Shown: piece by piece, positions 48,703 to 57,524 of the stretch
Position numbering within the stretch: the first letter of the stretch is position 1
How the letters are laid out: each line of letters starts with the position of its first letter
Origin: SKLM01 sp964575455
GTDB taxonomy: Bacteria > Chloroflexota > Anaerolineae > B4-G1
NCBI GenBank assembly: GCA_964575455.1
Contig: CAZNRX010000012.1
Location: forward strand, 1 to 64,000
DNA: 64,000 nt
Reading direction: 5' to 3'
Translations under genes and position numbers: made by a program
Notes under the pieces: model-generated
Seen by the model: the letters and a program-made list of their open reading frames with translations, nothing else
Told to the model about the DNA's origin: nothing
The model's database searches: none

Positions 48703-49539
48703 TCAGGGATCCTCGCCGAGTGAGCGCAAGAGCTTTCCCGCGTTGAACATGAGTTCACTGTCTGTTTCAGGGTCACCGTACTCAAGAACAGCGCGCATAT
48801 CTGTCTCCGCCTGTTCGATCTTGCCAAGGGAATAGTAAATGAAACCCCTGTCCCAGTAGTAGCGAGGCTGCGATGGATCGAGTTCAATGCACTTAGAGAG
48901 AGCGTTCACAGCCGCTTCGTAGTTGCCCTCAGTCATTTCTATCTGAGCTAGAACGTATTGGGCCTCAACCGATTCTTGATCTATCTTCTTTGCCGCGTTC
49001 ACTTCAGCCCGAGCCTTGCTATGGTTGTTTTGCTCCAAGTACAGCATAGCAAACGCAAGATGAGCTTCTATGCTGTTTGGATCCAGGCTGGTAGCTTCTT
49101 GGCAGTCGTTCATCGCCTCCGCTGGTTTCGCGAGCAAGCGAAGGGCATTGCATCGGCTTGCCAGCACATCAGCCGTGCGTTCGTACCTGAGTGAGGCGTT
49201 GTAGTCTTCTAAGGCCTCGCGAAATCGGCGCAGGCCGGCATAGGCCTTTCCGCGTCCAGCATGGGCTCTTGCTAGGTCGTGTCCAGCCTCTATGGCTTCA
49301 CTGTAGGTGTCAACGGCTTGTTCATACCGCCTCGCTTGAAGCAACTCGTTGCCTTTTCCCACATGGTCTACGGTTGGTGGAGGCTCTGTAGGTTCGCTGA
49401 TTGGCGACTCAGTGGTTAGTGGCGAGGCGTCATCTACGCTCTCTTCGGACTGCATGCACCCGGTGAGGGTCACAGCGATGCAGATGAGGCCTACGAGACC
49501 GACGATTGCTACTGTGCTTCTATTGGATATCTTGCTCAT
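48703..49539 (-). CDS. TPR-repeat lipoprotein
   Basis: 278 residues from ATG 49539 (MSKISNRS), with GAGGT upstream; a longer frame to 49599 is less likely. A lipoprotein signal (VGLICIAVTLTGC) is followed by a short Pro/Thr spacer and six or so TPR helices pairs, e.g. GNELLQARRYEQAVDTYSEA, YAGLRRFREALEDYNAS and AVNALSKCIELDPSQPRYYW. TPR proteins mediate protein contacts; an extracytoplasmic scaffold role near the secreted four-module protein is inference. No enzyme domain is present. Confidence 0.83.
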   Translation of the reverse strand: MSKISNRSTVAIVGLVGLICIAVTLTGCMQSEESVDDASPLTTESPISEPTEPPPTVDHVGKGNELLQARRYEQAVDTYSEAIEAGHDLARAHAGRGKAYAGLRRFREALEDYNASLRYERTADVLASRCNALRLLAKPAEAMNDCQEATSLDPNSIEAHLAFAMLYLEQNNHSKARAEVNAAKKIDQESVEAQYVLAQIEMTEGNYEAAVNALSKCIELDPSQPRYYWDRGFIYYSLGKIEQAETDMRAVLEYGDPETDSELMFNAGKLLRSLGEDP

Positions 49540-49620
49540 TGTCTTACCTCGATTCTTGATACTCCTCCATGCCCGCGCCAGATAGCGATAAGGCCTCAAC
49601 CATCTGTGCTAGGGCTCGCT

Positions 49621-50346
49621 TCACGTGTTGTTCCCTCGCCTGCAAATGAAGACGAACTGACCAGCGGCATTGACCGGAATGAACGGAACAATCAGAAACA
49701 ACGAGATAAGTCGCTTGGGGTGCTTCAAGTAAGCCTTAAGGTCGTGCCATGTGCGTGGGAAAGCACGTTCATGCTCGTAGCCCAACACTCTTATCACTGA
49801 TAGTCCGTTTTTCTCAAGCAGTCGTTGCCATTGGAGGCGAGTGCCATAACGCTGCAATGGCTGGCCGTCATCGTCCACTTCACCTGTCTTCCAAGCTACA
49901 TTCACATTCCAGCGCCACCCGAATGTATTGGGTACAGTGAGACATGCGATCCCATCTTGTCTTAGCACGCGTGCCATTTCTTGCACGCCTAGATCCATGC
50001 GCTCGAAATGCTCCAAGCTGCCAAGGTTAGTCACCCTATCGAAGACTCCGTCCGGAAAAGGTAACCTCTGCCCATCACAGCAGAGGATAGAATGAGGTAG
50101 GCTTTTCGATGCTCTGTGACAGGCTTTCGCGGAGAAGTCCAAGCCAAACGCTTTCGCCCCCCGCTGCTGGGCAAACGCCACCATCTGTCCTTCGCCGGTA
50201 GACACGTCCAGCAAGCGCGAGCCGTCTCCTATGTTCAGCAGCGAGCACATCCAAAGGAAAAACGAATCCATCTGCCGAATACTCTCGTGATCGTAGATCT
50301 CGTCGTAGCTGCGGCGAGTATCATTCGAGTGCCTTATCTCAATCAT
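49621..50346 (-). CDS. Class I SAM-dependent methyltransferase
   Basis: 241 residues from ATG 50346, 10 bases after the upstream gene's stop. The Rossmann-type SAM site is SRLLDVSTGEGQMVAFAQQRG near 50 with the acidic end GLDFSAKA; the family later motifs are LPFPDGVFDRVTNLGSLEHF and ARVLRQDGIACLTVPNTFG. The C-terminal hydrophobic stretch LISLFLIVPFIPVN may attach it to the membrane. It belongs to the glycosyltransferase cluster and probably methylates a sugar or lipid-linked intermediate; substrate unknown. Confidence 0.85.
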   Translation of the reverse strand: MIEIRHSNDTRRSYDEIYDHESIRQMDSFFLWMCSLLNIGDGSRLLDVSTGEGQMVAFAQQRGAKAFGLDFSAKACHRASKSLPHSILCCDGQRLPFPDGVFDRVTNLGSLEHFERMDLGVQEMARVLRQDGIACLTVPNTFGWRWNVNVAWKTGEVDDDGQPLQRYGTRLQWQRLLEKNGLSVIRVLGYEHERAFPRTWHDLKAYLKHPKRLISLFLIVPFIPVNAAGQFVFICRRGNNT

Positions 50347-50356
50347 TGCTGTCTCT

Positions 50357-51325
50357 CTATTCCTCACCTACAGATGATATCGACCTGCTCAGGTTCACCG
50401 CACTCAACAAGCCAAAGAGAAGCTCCAGCAGTGTCACCCACAAGCGCCAAGCGAGCGTGGCTACAGCGGCCAGAGGCCCGCTGATGACGGGGCTAAGCAC
50501 GACGTACATGAAGCCGTCTTTAAGACCGATATCACCAGGCAGCCACATAGCTACTGGCCCTACAGCGACTGCCAATCCCCAAGCGCCGAGCACAGAAGCA
50601 AAGGGAATTGGCATACTCACGTCGATGGACTTCATTGAGAAAAACGATACCGCGGCCCCCAATGTGACAACGCCTATTTCCCCGATCAGCCAGCGCCATG
50701 TGTCCCCAGAATGCATCGAAATCGGTTGACCATCCGACTCGCCCTTCTCGTTTGTTCTCATTTTCTTGACTAGGTATCGAATGATGAACGGATGTGCCAT
50801 CGTGGCTACTGCAACCAAGATGGCTACTACCACAGAAAGACGCTTTGCGCTGCTTATGCCCGGGATACGCACCAATCCTGCGCCGAGGCTTATCCCGAAA
50901 GCCACTAGCCCAGCCAGTGCAATCATGACTGCCTCAATGATCAGTGCGATTATAACGGGACGCCTAGGCCACCGAGTTCGCTCGTAAAGAGCAAGTCGAC
51001 CTAATGCGTACCAGATTGTCCCCGGCACTTTACGGGCGACAGCAGACGCACAGAATACTTGCAAGTCGAAGAAGTATCCTGCTTCCACACCTACCTGTTG
51101 CAGGATGTCACTCCAAATAGCGGCAGCTAGCAGAACACCGACCGACTGGCAACCCAGCGACAAGAGTAGGTGGCTAATCGTGATGTGAACTCCCGTTCGA
51201 GCCAGCTGTTGTATCCCCTGATACGCTCTCCATCCCAAGTAGCTGAACACGATCACTCCAAAGACTAGTCCGATGATAGCCTTCTTCGACGGGGCCCTTT
51301 CCAAGCCAAGCTTTCCAATTTTCAT
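50357..51325 (-). CDS. Lysylphosphatidylglycerol synthase TM-region/flippase-like membrane protein
   Basis: 322 residues with about eight hydrophobic helices and the family features GLVFGVIVFSYLGWRAYQGI near the start, VPGTIWYALGRLALYE in the centre, and WLPGDIGLKDGFMYV near 265, matching the UPF0104/AglD-like (PF03706) group. These proteins assist transfer or flipping of lipid-linked sugars, the enzymatic aminoacyl-transfer domain of full MprF being absent. The position among glycosyltransferases fits a role in surface glycan synthesis. Start is the ATG 29 bases after the previous gene. Confidence 0.8.
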   Translation of the reverse strand: MKIGKLGLERAPSKKAIIGLVFGVIVFSYLGWRAYQGIQQLARTGVHITISHLLLSLGCQSVGVLLAAAIWSDILQQVGVEAGYFFDLQVFCASAVARKVPGTIWYALGRLALYERTRWPRRPVIIALIIEAVMIALAGLVAFGISLGAGLVRIPGISSAKRLSVVVAILVAVATMAHPFIIRYLVKKMRTNEKGESDGQPISMHSGDTWRWLIGEIGVVTLGAAVSFFSMKSIDVSMPIPFASVLGAWGLAVAVGPVAMWLPGDIGLKDGFMYVVLSPVISGPLAAVATLAWRLWVTLLELLFGLLSAVNLSRSISSVGEE

Positions 51326-51354
51326 CGTCAGACAGTCCAGTCAGGTGTGCCGAT

Positions 51355-52251
51355 TCAGCTCAGTGCCCGTGATTTCCGTAACCCAGCAAGGAGCCCTCTT
51401 ATGTAGCTGCGTGCTAGATCGAATCGCCTATTCCATGAGTTGCCCATCACAGTCCGAAGAAGACGCAGAAGCTCCAAGCCGATTACGGCTAGTGCCTTGT
51501 GCCCTCGGATATGTTTGGTGAAGAAGAGCACCCGGCTTTGGGTGTAGAGAAAAGTCCGACGTGCAGCGTTATCTTGCGTGCTCTGGGATACCTTGTGCAG
51601 AACGACTGAGGCTGGTTGGTACCACACTGTGAAACCAGCTCGCATCGCGCGAATCGAGTAATCCACATCTTCGTGATAGCAGAAGAACCTCTCATCGAAG
51701 TATCCGATTCGCTCGAATACGGCACGCCGGGTCAGCATACAACAACCCACGGCGAAATCTACCACCTGTGCGCGATCATATTGGTTTTCATCTAACTGGC
51801 TCAGCCCTATCATCTCTCCAATCAGTCTCGGGTGACGAAATCTACCTCCGGCATACCAGAGCAAGTCTGGTCGGTCGTAATGGAGGATCTTGGGACTGAC
51901 GATACCGCTAGATGTGTCCGTGTCGAACACTTGTAGCAGCGGCCTTAGGAAGTCCGATCTGACAACGGTATCGTTGTTCAGCAGTAGTACATAATCGCAA
52001 TCATCGGCTAGCGCGTGCTGGATGCCAATGTTGTTACCGGCTGCGAATCCGACGTTGCTGGCCAGTTCCAAGAGCGTGATACCGGTTTGCTGGCGTAGCT
52101 GCGATATTGACTCATCACTTGAGCCATTGTCTACGACCACGACGTTGAGTCGATCAAGGGGATAGTCTGTGTGCCGCAATGACGCAAGGCACTCAATCGT
52201 GTCCCGCCATCCGTTCCAGTTTAGAATGACAATGCCGATTCTAGGCAGCAT
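51355..52251 (-). CDS. Glycosyltransferase family 2 (rhamnosyltransferase-like)
   Basis: 298 residues with a GT-A fold: IGIVILNWNGWRDTIECLAS at the start, VVVDNGSSDES near 38, and LLLNNDTVV (the DxD-equivalent motif) near 95. The later RRAVFERIGYFDERFFCYHE and EDVDYSIRAMRAG match WcaA/RfbN-like rhamnosyltransferases that extend cell-surface polysaccharides. It overlaps the upstream GT2 gene by 11 bases. Donor and acceptor sugars are unknown. Confidence 0.9.
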   Translation of the reverse strand: MLPRIGIVILNWNGWRDTIECLASLRHTDYPLDRLNVVVVDNGSSDESISQLRQQTGITLLELASNVGFAAGNNIGIQHALADDCDYVLLLNNDTVVRSDFLRPLLQVFDTDTSSGIVSPKILHYDRPDLLWYAGGRFRHPRLIGEMIGLSQLDENQYDRAQVVDFAVGCCMLTRRAVFERIGYFDERFFCYHEDVDYSIRAMRAGFTVWYQPASVVLHKVSQSTQDNAARRTFLYTQSRVLFFTKHIRGHKALAVIGLELLRLLRTVMGNSWNRRFDLARSYIRGLLAGLRKSRALS

Positions 52252-53155
52252 AGGTCCTTATCCCTGTTATCATCCCTAGTGTGTGGGCGCAATCCAAAGC
52301 GACTAGCCCGGGCAGAGCCCACCAATACCGCAGGAGACTTGGTCTACTGACAACGCGCAAGATAGCCCGACATCCTACACGCACGAGACCTGCTAGCTCG
52401 CCGAGTAGCGGTGGACTAATGAGTCTATTCGCAATGCGCCAGGTGGTGCTGCCACCTCGTGCGAAACGGAATTGGGAAGTCGCTCGTCCGTAGCGATGTA
52501 GATGCTGCCAGGCTGAGGAAAAATCCTGTCGTGGGTGGTGGTGGTAGACCACCGCCTTTGGCGCAAAGACGATTTCATAGCCGGCCTCGCGTAGTCGCCA
52601 GCAGAAGTCACGATCCTCCCCCGCTGCCTCAGTGAACGACTCGTCGAATCCACCTAAAGACATGAAAACGTCTCGCTGCACACAGAAGTTCAGGGTGGCG
52701 GCGGTCTTCAACTGTTGGCCTCGAATCTCGTTTGCTAACTGTCCCTGAAAGGCTAGCAGGTGGTCGCACAAGCCCCAGTAGCCGATATCGTCAGGCACAG
52801 CTACACCACCGCCAACAGCAGCCCCGTCTGTGTCGATAGCTTTTCCAAGTTGGCTAATCCAGTCCGGTTCTGGTACACAATCCGAATCTGTAAAGCAAAC
52901 CCATTCGCCAACGGCTTCTGTCGCACCGATGTTACGGTTTCGTGCTGGTGTGGGCCGCTCTAAAGCGGAAATGAACTTGACCTTGGGCAACTCAGCAAAG
53001 CCAGTACCTTCTTGTTGACCAACCACGATGATCTCGCAGATACGATCGAAAGCGCTTTGCTCAACGATAGCGAATAGCGCATCCCACAACGATTCCGAGT
53101 GATAGGTGGGTATGACCACGGAAATGTCGCCGCGGACAGGGGAAAACCTGTTCAT
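52241..53155 (-). CDS. Glycosyltransferase family 2
   Basis: 304 residues, GT-A fold: ISVVIPTYHSESLWDALFAI at 10-29, the donor-site region TPARNRNIGATEAVGEWVCF with FTDSDCVPEPDW as the DxD motif near 92, and GGFDESFTEAAGEDRDFCWR with the catalytic ED pair near 180. A weakly hydrophobic C-terminal part may associate with the membrane. It lies 3 bases after the methyltransferase gene at 53159 and overlaps the next GT2 gene, so the whole block is one operon. Sugar specificity unknown. Confidence 0.9.
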   Translation of the reverse strand: MNRFSPVRGDISVVIPTYHSESLWDALFAIVEQSAFDRICEIIVVGQQEGTGFAELPKVKFISALERPTPARNRNIGATEAVGEWVCFTDSDCVPEPDWISQLGKAIDTDGAAVGGGVAVPDDIGYWGLCDHLLAFQGQLANEIRGQQLKTAATLNFCVQRDVFMSLGGFDESFTEAAGEDRDFCWRLREAGYEIVFAPKAVVYHHHPRQDFSSAWQHLHRYGRATSQFRFARGGSTTWRIANRLISPPLLGELAGLVRVGCRAILRVVSRPSLLRYWWALPGLVALDCAHTLGMITGIRTYAA

Positions 53156-53158
53156 GGT

Positions 53159-53824
53159 CTAGGCTGACCTCTTCCGAAGCCTAGCAAACCAATGACCTTG
53201 CCGCCCTCGGACACGATGAGCATCCCATGCATAGATGAACTCTGTCAGATGTCTTGACATGAGAGGGCTGAGTCTGTGCACAGCTTTCACAAGGACGTAT
53301 AGGTGGCGAAACAAGGGCTCGTTCCAAGGTAGAAACTCGCCGACCAGGCTTGTTTGCAGTACGGTTTTAAGCTCCGACGGCGTGTAACCGCGTCTTACAT
53401 GGCCCCATGCTTGCTCAAACCGGCGTTGCAAGGGCCCTCCGGGAAACAGGTAGAAGTCGCTACTCGGGGTGCTAAACCATAGCGTTCCATCGGGCTCGAG
53501 CACCCTGATAACTTCGCTCAACACTTCCATATCTTCTTTTACGTGTTCAAGGACATCGAACACCATAACGTGCCCAAAAGCTCCATCGGCAAAAGGCAGG
53601 CTTCTCGCATTGGCCTGTGTCCATACCTGTGCTTGGGAAGGCCTTCTCAGAAGATCCAGGCCAACGGTGAACTCCGCTGTGAGTAGATCCAGGAAGCTGC
53701 CATTGTGGGCTCCGACATCTAATACAGCCGACTTGAAACTGGTTGGCAAGCCTAAGTACCGGGTCGCCACGAGCCAACGATAGTAGCCTGCTGGGCTGGC
53801 CTGGTCATAGAAAGCGTCGTTCAT
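53159..53824 (-). CDS. Class I SAM-dependent methyltransferase (MTase11-like)
   Basis: 221 residues. SAM-binding motif I is AVLDVGAHNGSFLDLLTAEF near 35-54, and the family motifs SLPFADGAFGHVMVFDVLEH and VIRVLEPDGTLWFSTPSSDF follow. Methyltransferase_11-type enzymes in polysaccharide clusters usually methylate sugars or chain ends. The start overlaps the upstream GT4 stop by 4 bases. Substrate not determinable. Confidence 0.88.
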   Translation of the reverse strand: MNDAFYDQASPAGYYRWLVATRYLGLPTSFKSAVLDVGAHNGSFLDLLTAEFTVGLDLLRRPSQAQVWTQANARSLPFADGAFGHVMVFDVLEHVKEDMEVLSEVIRVLEPDGTLWFSTPSSDFYLFPGGPLQRRFEQAWGHVRRGYTPSELKTVLQTSLVGEFLPWNEPLFRHLYVLVKAVHRLSPLMSRHLTEFIYAWDAHRVRGRQGHWFARLRKRSA

Positions 53825-55029
53825 AGCAGCTCATAGGCCTTGGCAAAATCACGCACCAGATGACCCCAATGCCATTTCTGAGAACAGACCAAGGCTGCCT
53901 GACTCATGCGAGCCATTCTATCCGGATCCTGTAGAATGCTAAGCACTCCTTCGGCCAGGCTTTGCGGAGAGCCTGGCGAGACGAGCACACCAGTTTCTCC
54001 GTTGTCAAGCATTGCCCTTCGATCTCCTACATCACCCGTCACAACGGGCACGCCAGCGGTCGCGCTTTCTACTATCTTCAGTGGAAAACGTGCCTTCGCG
54101 GTGGGGCAATTGCGTACTGGGTCTACAGAGACTTCCGCTAAGTGATAGTAGAGAGGTGCCCTACTTGATGGTACTCGTCCAATGAACAAGGCCGAATCGG
54201 CAAGCTGAAGAGAGTTCGCTTGGGCCTGTAGCACGTCGTAGTCCTCCCCGCCTCCTACTAGCAGCAGGACTGCCGAACGCTCAACTTCTCTTATGATTGT
54301 GAATGCCTCCAGTAGCAGATCTACAGAGTGGTTGGCCAGACTCATACTGCCAAGGTAAAGCACGACCCTTTTTCCCTCTAGTCCGAGTTCGGAGCGCAGC
54401 GTGCTCACCTCGTGCTGATGGATAGAAGCAAAGCGAGGGTAGTCAACGCCGTTCGGCACAAGAGTGATAAGATCCCTTGCGACACCAGACTCAAGCAATT
54501 TCTGGACCATGAAACGTGTGTTGACTGTGACACCGTCGGAAAGACGTGGCACGAAGCGCTCAAATAAAGACACTATCCACTTCTGCCAAATCCTGCTAAA
54601 GCGGTTGGAAACAGACTCATAATCATCACAATCAACGTAGAGGGTCGTATTATGCAGCCTACTGGCGAGCAAACCAGCCAGGCTGTTCATAGGATGAGGC
54701 TTTCCGATGTGATAGACGTCGGGATGGACAAGCATGGCAGAACGCGCCAACTGAAACGTACCCAGCAGAGAAACCCACAACAACCGGCTTGGTTTGAAGT
54801 AAGACTTACGAGAGCCGACCTTACGTACGTGCATTTGCCCAACATAGCGAATGTTGACCCCTTCACGAGTGAAGTTCTTCTCCTCAGCTTTCAACGCATG
54901 ATAATCCGGGTGCAGAGCTAGAATTGCCACCTCATTTCCCAGTCGTACTAGTTCCTTTGCCAGGGGCCAACAGCGCCCGAGACCGTAAGCGCTTTCTAAG
55001 TCCTGGGTCAGGAGAAAGACTACTCGCAT
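53821..55029 (-). CDS. Glycosyltransferase family 4
   Basis: 402 residues, GT-B fold. N-terminal acceptor half begins MRVVFLLTQDLESAYGLGR; the C-terminal donor half has RVVLYLGSMSLANHSVDLLL, SAVLLLVGGGEDYDVLQAQA and the family catalytic-site region with FPLKIVESATAGVPVVTGDV, where the E-x7-E motif of GT4 is represented by ESATAGVPVV. It likely adds a sugar to a growing surface glycan. It overlaps the next GT4 gene by 10 bases. Confidence 0.9.
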   Translation of the reverse strand: MRVVFLLTQDLESAYGLGRCWPLAKELVRLGNEVAILALHPDYHALKAEEKNFTREGVNIRYVGQMHVRKVGSRKSYFKPSRLLWVSLLGTFQLARSAMLVHPDVYHIGKPHPMNSLAGLLASRLHNTTLYVDCDDYESVSNRFSRIWQKWIVSLFERFVPRLSDGVTVNTRFMVQKLLESGVARDLITLVPNGVDYPRFASIHQHEVSTLRSELGLEGKRVVLYLGSMSLANHSVDLLLEAFTIIREVERSAVLLLVGGGEDYDVLQAQANSLQLADSALFIGRVPSSRAPLYYHLAEVSVDPVRNCPTAKARFPLKIVESATAGVPVVTGDVGDRRAMLDNGETGVLVSPGSPQSLAEGVLSILQDPDRMARMSQAALVCSQKWHWGHLVRDFAKAYELL

Positions 55030-56162
55030 TCTCGGCCTATGTCTTCAATAAGCCTAATGACGTGCTGCCACTGTAGAGACGTTTCGGCATTGGAATGTTC
55101 TTCTTCCCGACGCTGCTCCAAGCCCCTAACGAAGAACTGAATGATGGTCTCAGCCAACGCCTGGCTGCTTCCTGCTTGGGTCAATAGGCCGGTGATGCCG
55201 TGATGAACGGCTTGGGGCAGACTTCCTGCTCGGGTAGCGATTACCGGGCAGTCATTTGCCACGGCCAGTTGCACTACTGCGCTTCCAGTTACACGCTGGT
55301 ATGGCGCGACCAGCACGTCTGCCGCCGAGAAGTACAGGGCTACTTCCTCGTTTGGTATGTAACGGTCTACAATCATCACCGAGTCATGGATTTCGAGTCG
55401 GTCGATTATCTCCAGGTAAGGACGCTTCTCCTCCCAGAACTCCCCAGCTACTACAAGCCTTACTCTCCCCAAGCGCTTCCGAACCCTTGGCAGTGCTGCG
55501 AGGAGGTTCTTCAGGCCCTTATATTCTCTCACAATGCCAAAGAAAAGCAAGGTGGGAACGTCAAGAGGAAGGCCTAGTTGCTTGCGAGCTGTCCCTCGTG
55601 AGACCTTCTGGGTTGAGAATAGGTTGAAAGCTGGCAGAGAGACAATGACTGCTTGAGCTCCCGGTAGCAGAGACAGAAGACGCTCTTTCTCTTCTTCTGA
55701 TTGGATGATGAAGTGCGTTCCCCAGTGCAGCGTCCCCGACGTCAAGTACGGATCCCACCAACGGACTTCGTGGGGTAACACATTGTGGACAACGTAGATG
55801 AGAGGTCTTCGTAGGAAGATGCGGTTCAAGAACCCTAGCACAGACCAAGCCGACGCCCAGAAGGTAGTCCACCATTGGAGGATCACCACGTCGGGTTCGT
55901 ACTGTGAGATGCGCCAGAATGTCGCTAGCCATGTGAGAGGATTGATGGAGTCAATCCACTGTTGCGTGTCTTCCACCTTTAGCGGGATCTTGCTGGGATC
56001 CTTATCGCTATCGCCAGGGAAGAGCCACTGCGGGTACTGACGTTTAAAGGACACCATTAGGACATCGTGTCCCTGTTCCCGCAGTGCTCCACAGAGCATC
56101 GTTGTGTAGTGAGCGATGCCGCCCCTATACGGGTATACTGGTCCGATCAAGGCGATTCTCAA
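55020..56162 (-). CDS. Glycosyltransferase family 4, first gene of the glycan operon
   Basis: 380 residues, TTG start. The sequence begins IALIGPVYPYRGGIAHYTTM, a GT-B pattern with the glycine-rich loop, and the donor half has LLFFGIVREYKGLKNLLAAL and YQRVTGSAVVQLAVANDCPV with the following RAGSLPQAVHHG. A GGGGGT stretch lies 5 bases upstream as a possible ribosome site. It is the 5' end of the overlapping - strand block of glycan genes; the 240 bases upstream hold no credible gene. Confidence 0.88.
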   Translation of the reverse strand: MRIALIGPVYPYRGGIAHYTTMLCGALREQGHDVLMVSFKRQYPQWLFPGDSDKDPSKIPLKVEDTQQWIDSINPLTWLATFWRISQYEPDVVILQWWTTFWASAWSVLGFLNRIFLRRPLIYVVHNVLPHEVRWWDPYLTSGTLHWGTHFIIQSEEEKERLLSLLPGAQAVIVSLPAFNLFSTQKVSRGTARKQLGLPLDVPTLLFFGIVREYKGLKNLLAALPRVRKRLGRVRLVVAGEFWEEKRPYLEIIDRLEIHDSVMIVDRYIPNEEVALYFSAADVLVAPYQRVTGSAVVQLAVANDCPVIATRAGSLPQAVHHGITGLLTQAGSSQALAETIIQFFVRGLEQRREEEHSNAETSLQWQHVIRLIEDIGRECE

Positions 56163-56402
56163 GAAACACCCCCAAACTGGAGCGTACAGTGGTAGCGTGC
56201 AGCTGTCCCTGCAACACTGTGGGCTGGGTTGGAATGACGTGCTGTAGCGCTTTCCGCTGACGCCGCAGGTTGGCTGGAGAACATTGCCCGGCCTGAAGGA
56301 TCAGCATGCCTGGCGGTGTGATGACCGCTCGAAACCCAGTAGTCGGAAGAAGGGTGGTGGCTAAGAGGAATCTCCTTGATCGGCTCATCGGTTCTGAAGC
56401 CG

Positions 56403-57350
56403 TTAATCGCTTCTGTCAAGCTCTATCCGCCGCACGCGATAGACCGCCTCTTCCAGCATCTTCCGGTTCAACCGTACCAAGTCGGCCATCAGGCCGATCA
56501 GGCAGACCTGGAACCCGACGATGGTCAGAATGGCCGCCAGGATCAGGGACTGCACTTTGCCGAACCCCGGCCCCGTGATGAAGTAGTAGAGGAAGCGGAT
56601 GCCAAGGGCCACCCCGCCGGCGATCATCACCGCCCCCAGGCTCAGAAACAGGCGCAGCGGGCGATACATCGCGTAGAACCGGAGGATGGTGATGGCTGAG
56701 ACGGCCAGGAAGGAGGGGACGCTTTGGATCAGACGCGATTGGCGAGTCTGGGGGTTGGTTCGGATGGGAACGTAGGTCACCGCCATGCGCCGCGCTCCGG
56801 CCTGAATGAGCGTCTCCAGCGTGTACGTGTAGTCGCTGAGGACCGTCAGTCGCATGGCCGCTTCGCGCGTAAAGGCGCGGAAGCCGCTGGTCGCGTCCGG
56901 GATCTCGATCCCCGCTGCTCTCTCCACCACCCAGCTTCCCCAGCGCTGGAGCCAGCGCTTGAGTGGCGAGAAGTGCTCCAGAGTGGCCACGCCTCGGTCG
57001 CCCACTGCGATGTCGGCCTTCCCCTCCAGGAGCGGCTGGATGAGACGCTCGATATCCTCACCTCGGTACTGGTTATCAGCATCGGTGTTGACCACGATAT
57101 CGGCGCCGGCCTCCAGGGCAGCCTCCAGCCCGACCATGAAGGCGTACGCCAGCCCTTGGTTCTGTTTCAGGCGAACAATATGATCCACGTTTAGTTTCTC
57201 TGCCACCTCGCTGGTTCGGTCGCAGCTCCCATCATCCACGACCAGAATCTCGACGTCATCTACACCCGGCAACTCACGAGGTAAATCGCGCACCGTCTGT
57301 GGGAGCGTTTCCTCCTCATTGAAGCAGGGAATCTGGATGATGGCTTTCAT
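56403..57350 (-). CDS. Polyprenyl-phosphate-type glycosyltransferase family 2 membrane protein
   Basis: 315 residues. GT-A domain of the dolichol-phosphate mannosyltransferase type: IIQIPCFNEEETLPQTVRDL, ILVVDDGSCDRTSEVAEKL, and TDADNQYRGEDIERL with the DxD metal motif near 93. Two or three C-terminal hydrophobic segments (LRLFLSLGAVMIAGGVALGI and SLILAAILTIVGFQVCLIGL) anchor it in the membrane. It transfers a sugar from a nucleotide donor to a lipid phosphate. GC content is high, unlike the cluster just downstream, so it may belong to the core genome. It has its own promoter divergent from mgtE. Confidence 0.9.
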   Translation of the reverse strand: MKAIIQIPCFNEEETLPQTVRDLPRELPGVDDVEILVVDDGSCDRTSEVAEKLNVDHIVRLKQNQGLAYAFMVGLEAALEAGADIVVNTDADNQYRGEDIERLIQPLLEGKADIAVGDRGVATLEHFSPLKRWLQRWGSWVVERAAGIEIPDATSGFRAFTREAAMRLTVLSDYTYTLETLIQAGARRMAVTYVPIRTNPQTRQSRLIQSVPSFLAVSAITILRFYAMYRPLRLFLSLGAVMIAGGVALGIRFLYYFITGPGFGKVQSLILAAILTIVGFQVCLIGLMADLVRLNRKMLEEAVYRVRRIELDRSD

Positions 57351-57404
57351 CGGTGGGACTTCACCTCACTGCGCATCTGGGTGCGGGCATAACCACTGAG
57401 CGAG

Positions 57405-57433
57405 ATTGTAGCACACCGACCAGGGCCTGTCAA
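57405..57433 (-). promoter_or_regulatory. Promoter of the polyprenyl-phosphate glycosyltransferase gene
   Basis: On the minus strand TTGACA (57428-57433), 17 bases, TACAAT (57405-57410); about 55 bases upstream of the start codon at 57350. Confidence 0.75.
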
Positions 57434-57464
57434 CGAGGCGCTCTGCGCGAAAGGCGTGCCCCAA

Positions 57465-57492
57465 TTGACATCCTCCCCCGACGTGCGATAAT
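57465..57492 (+). promoter_or_regulatory. Promoter of mgtE
   Basis: TTGACA (57465-57470), 16 bases, GATAAT (57487-57492), 32 bases before the mgtE ATG. It is divergent from, and about 30 bases away from, the glycosyltransferase promoter. Confidence 0.7.
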
Positions 57493-57524
57493 ATCCAGCG
57501 ACGCAAGCAGGAGGGAGGGCCCCA

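Noticed and set aside
56125..56402. Small open frames upstream of the first glycosyltransferase gene
   Set aside because: No ribosome site, no recognisable pattern and overlapping alternatives on both strands.
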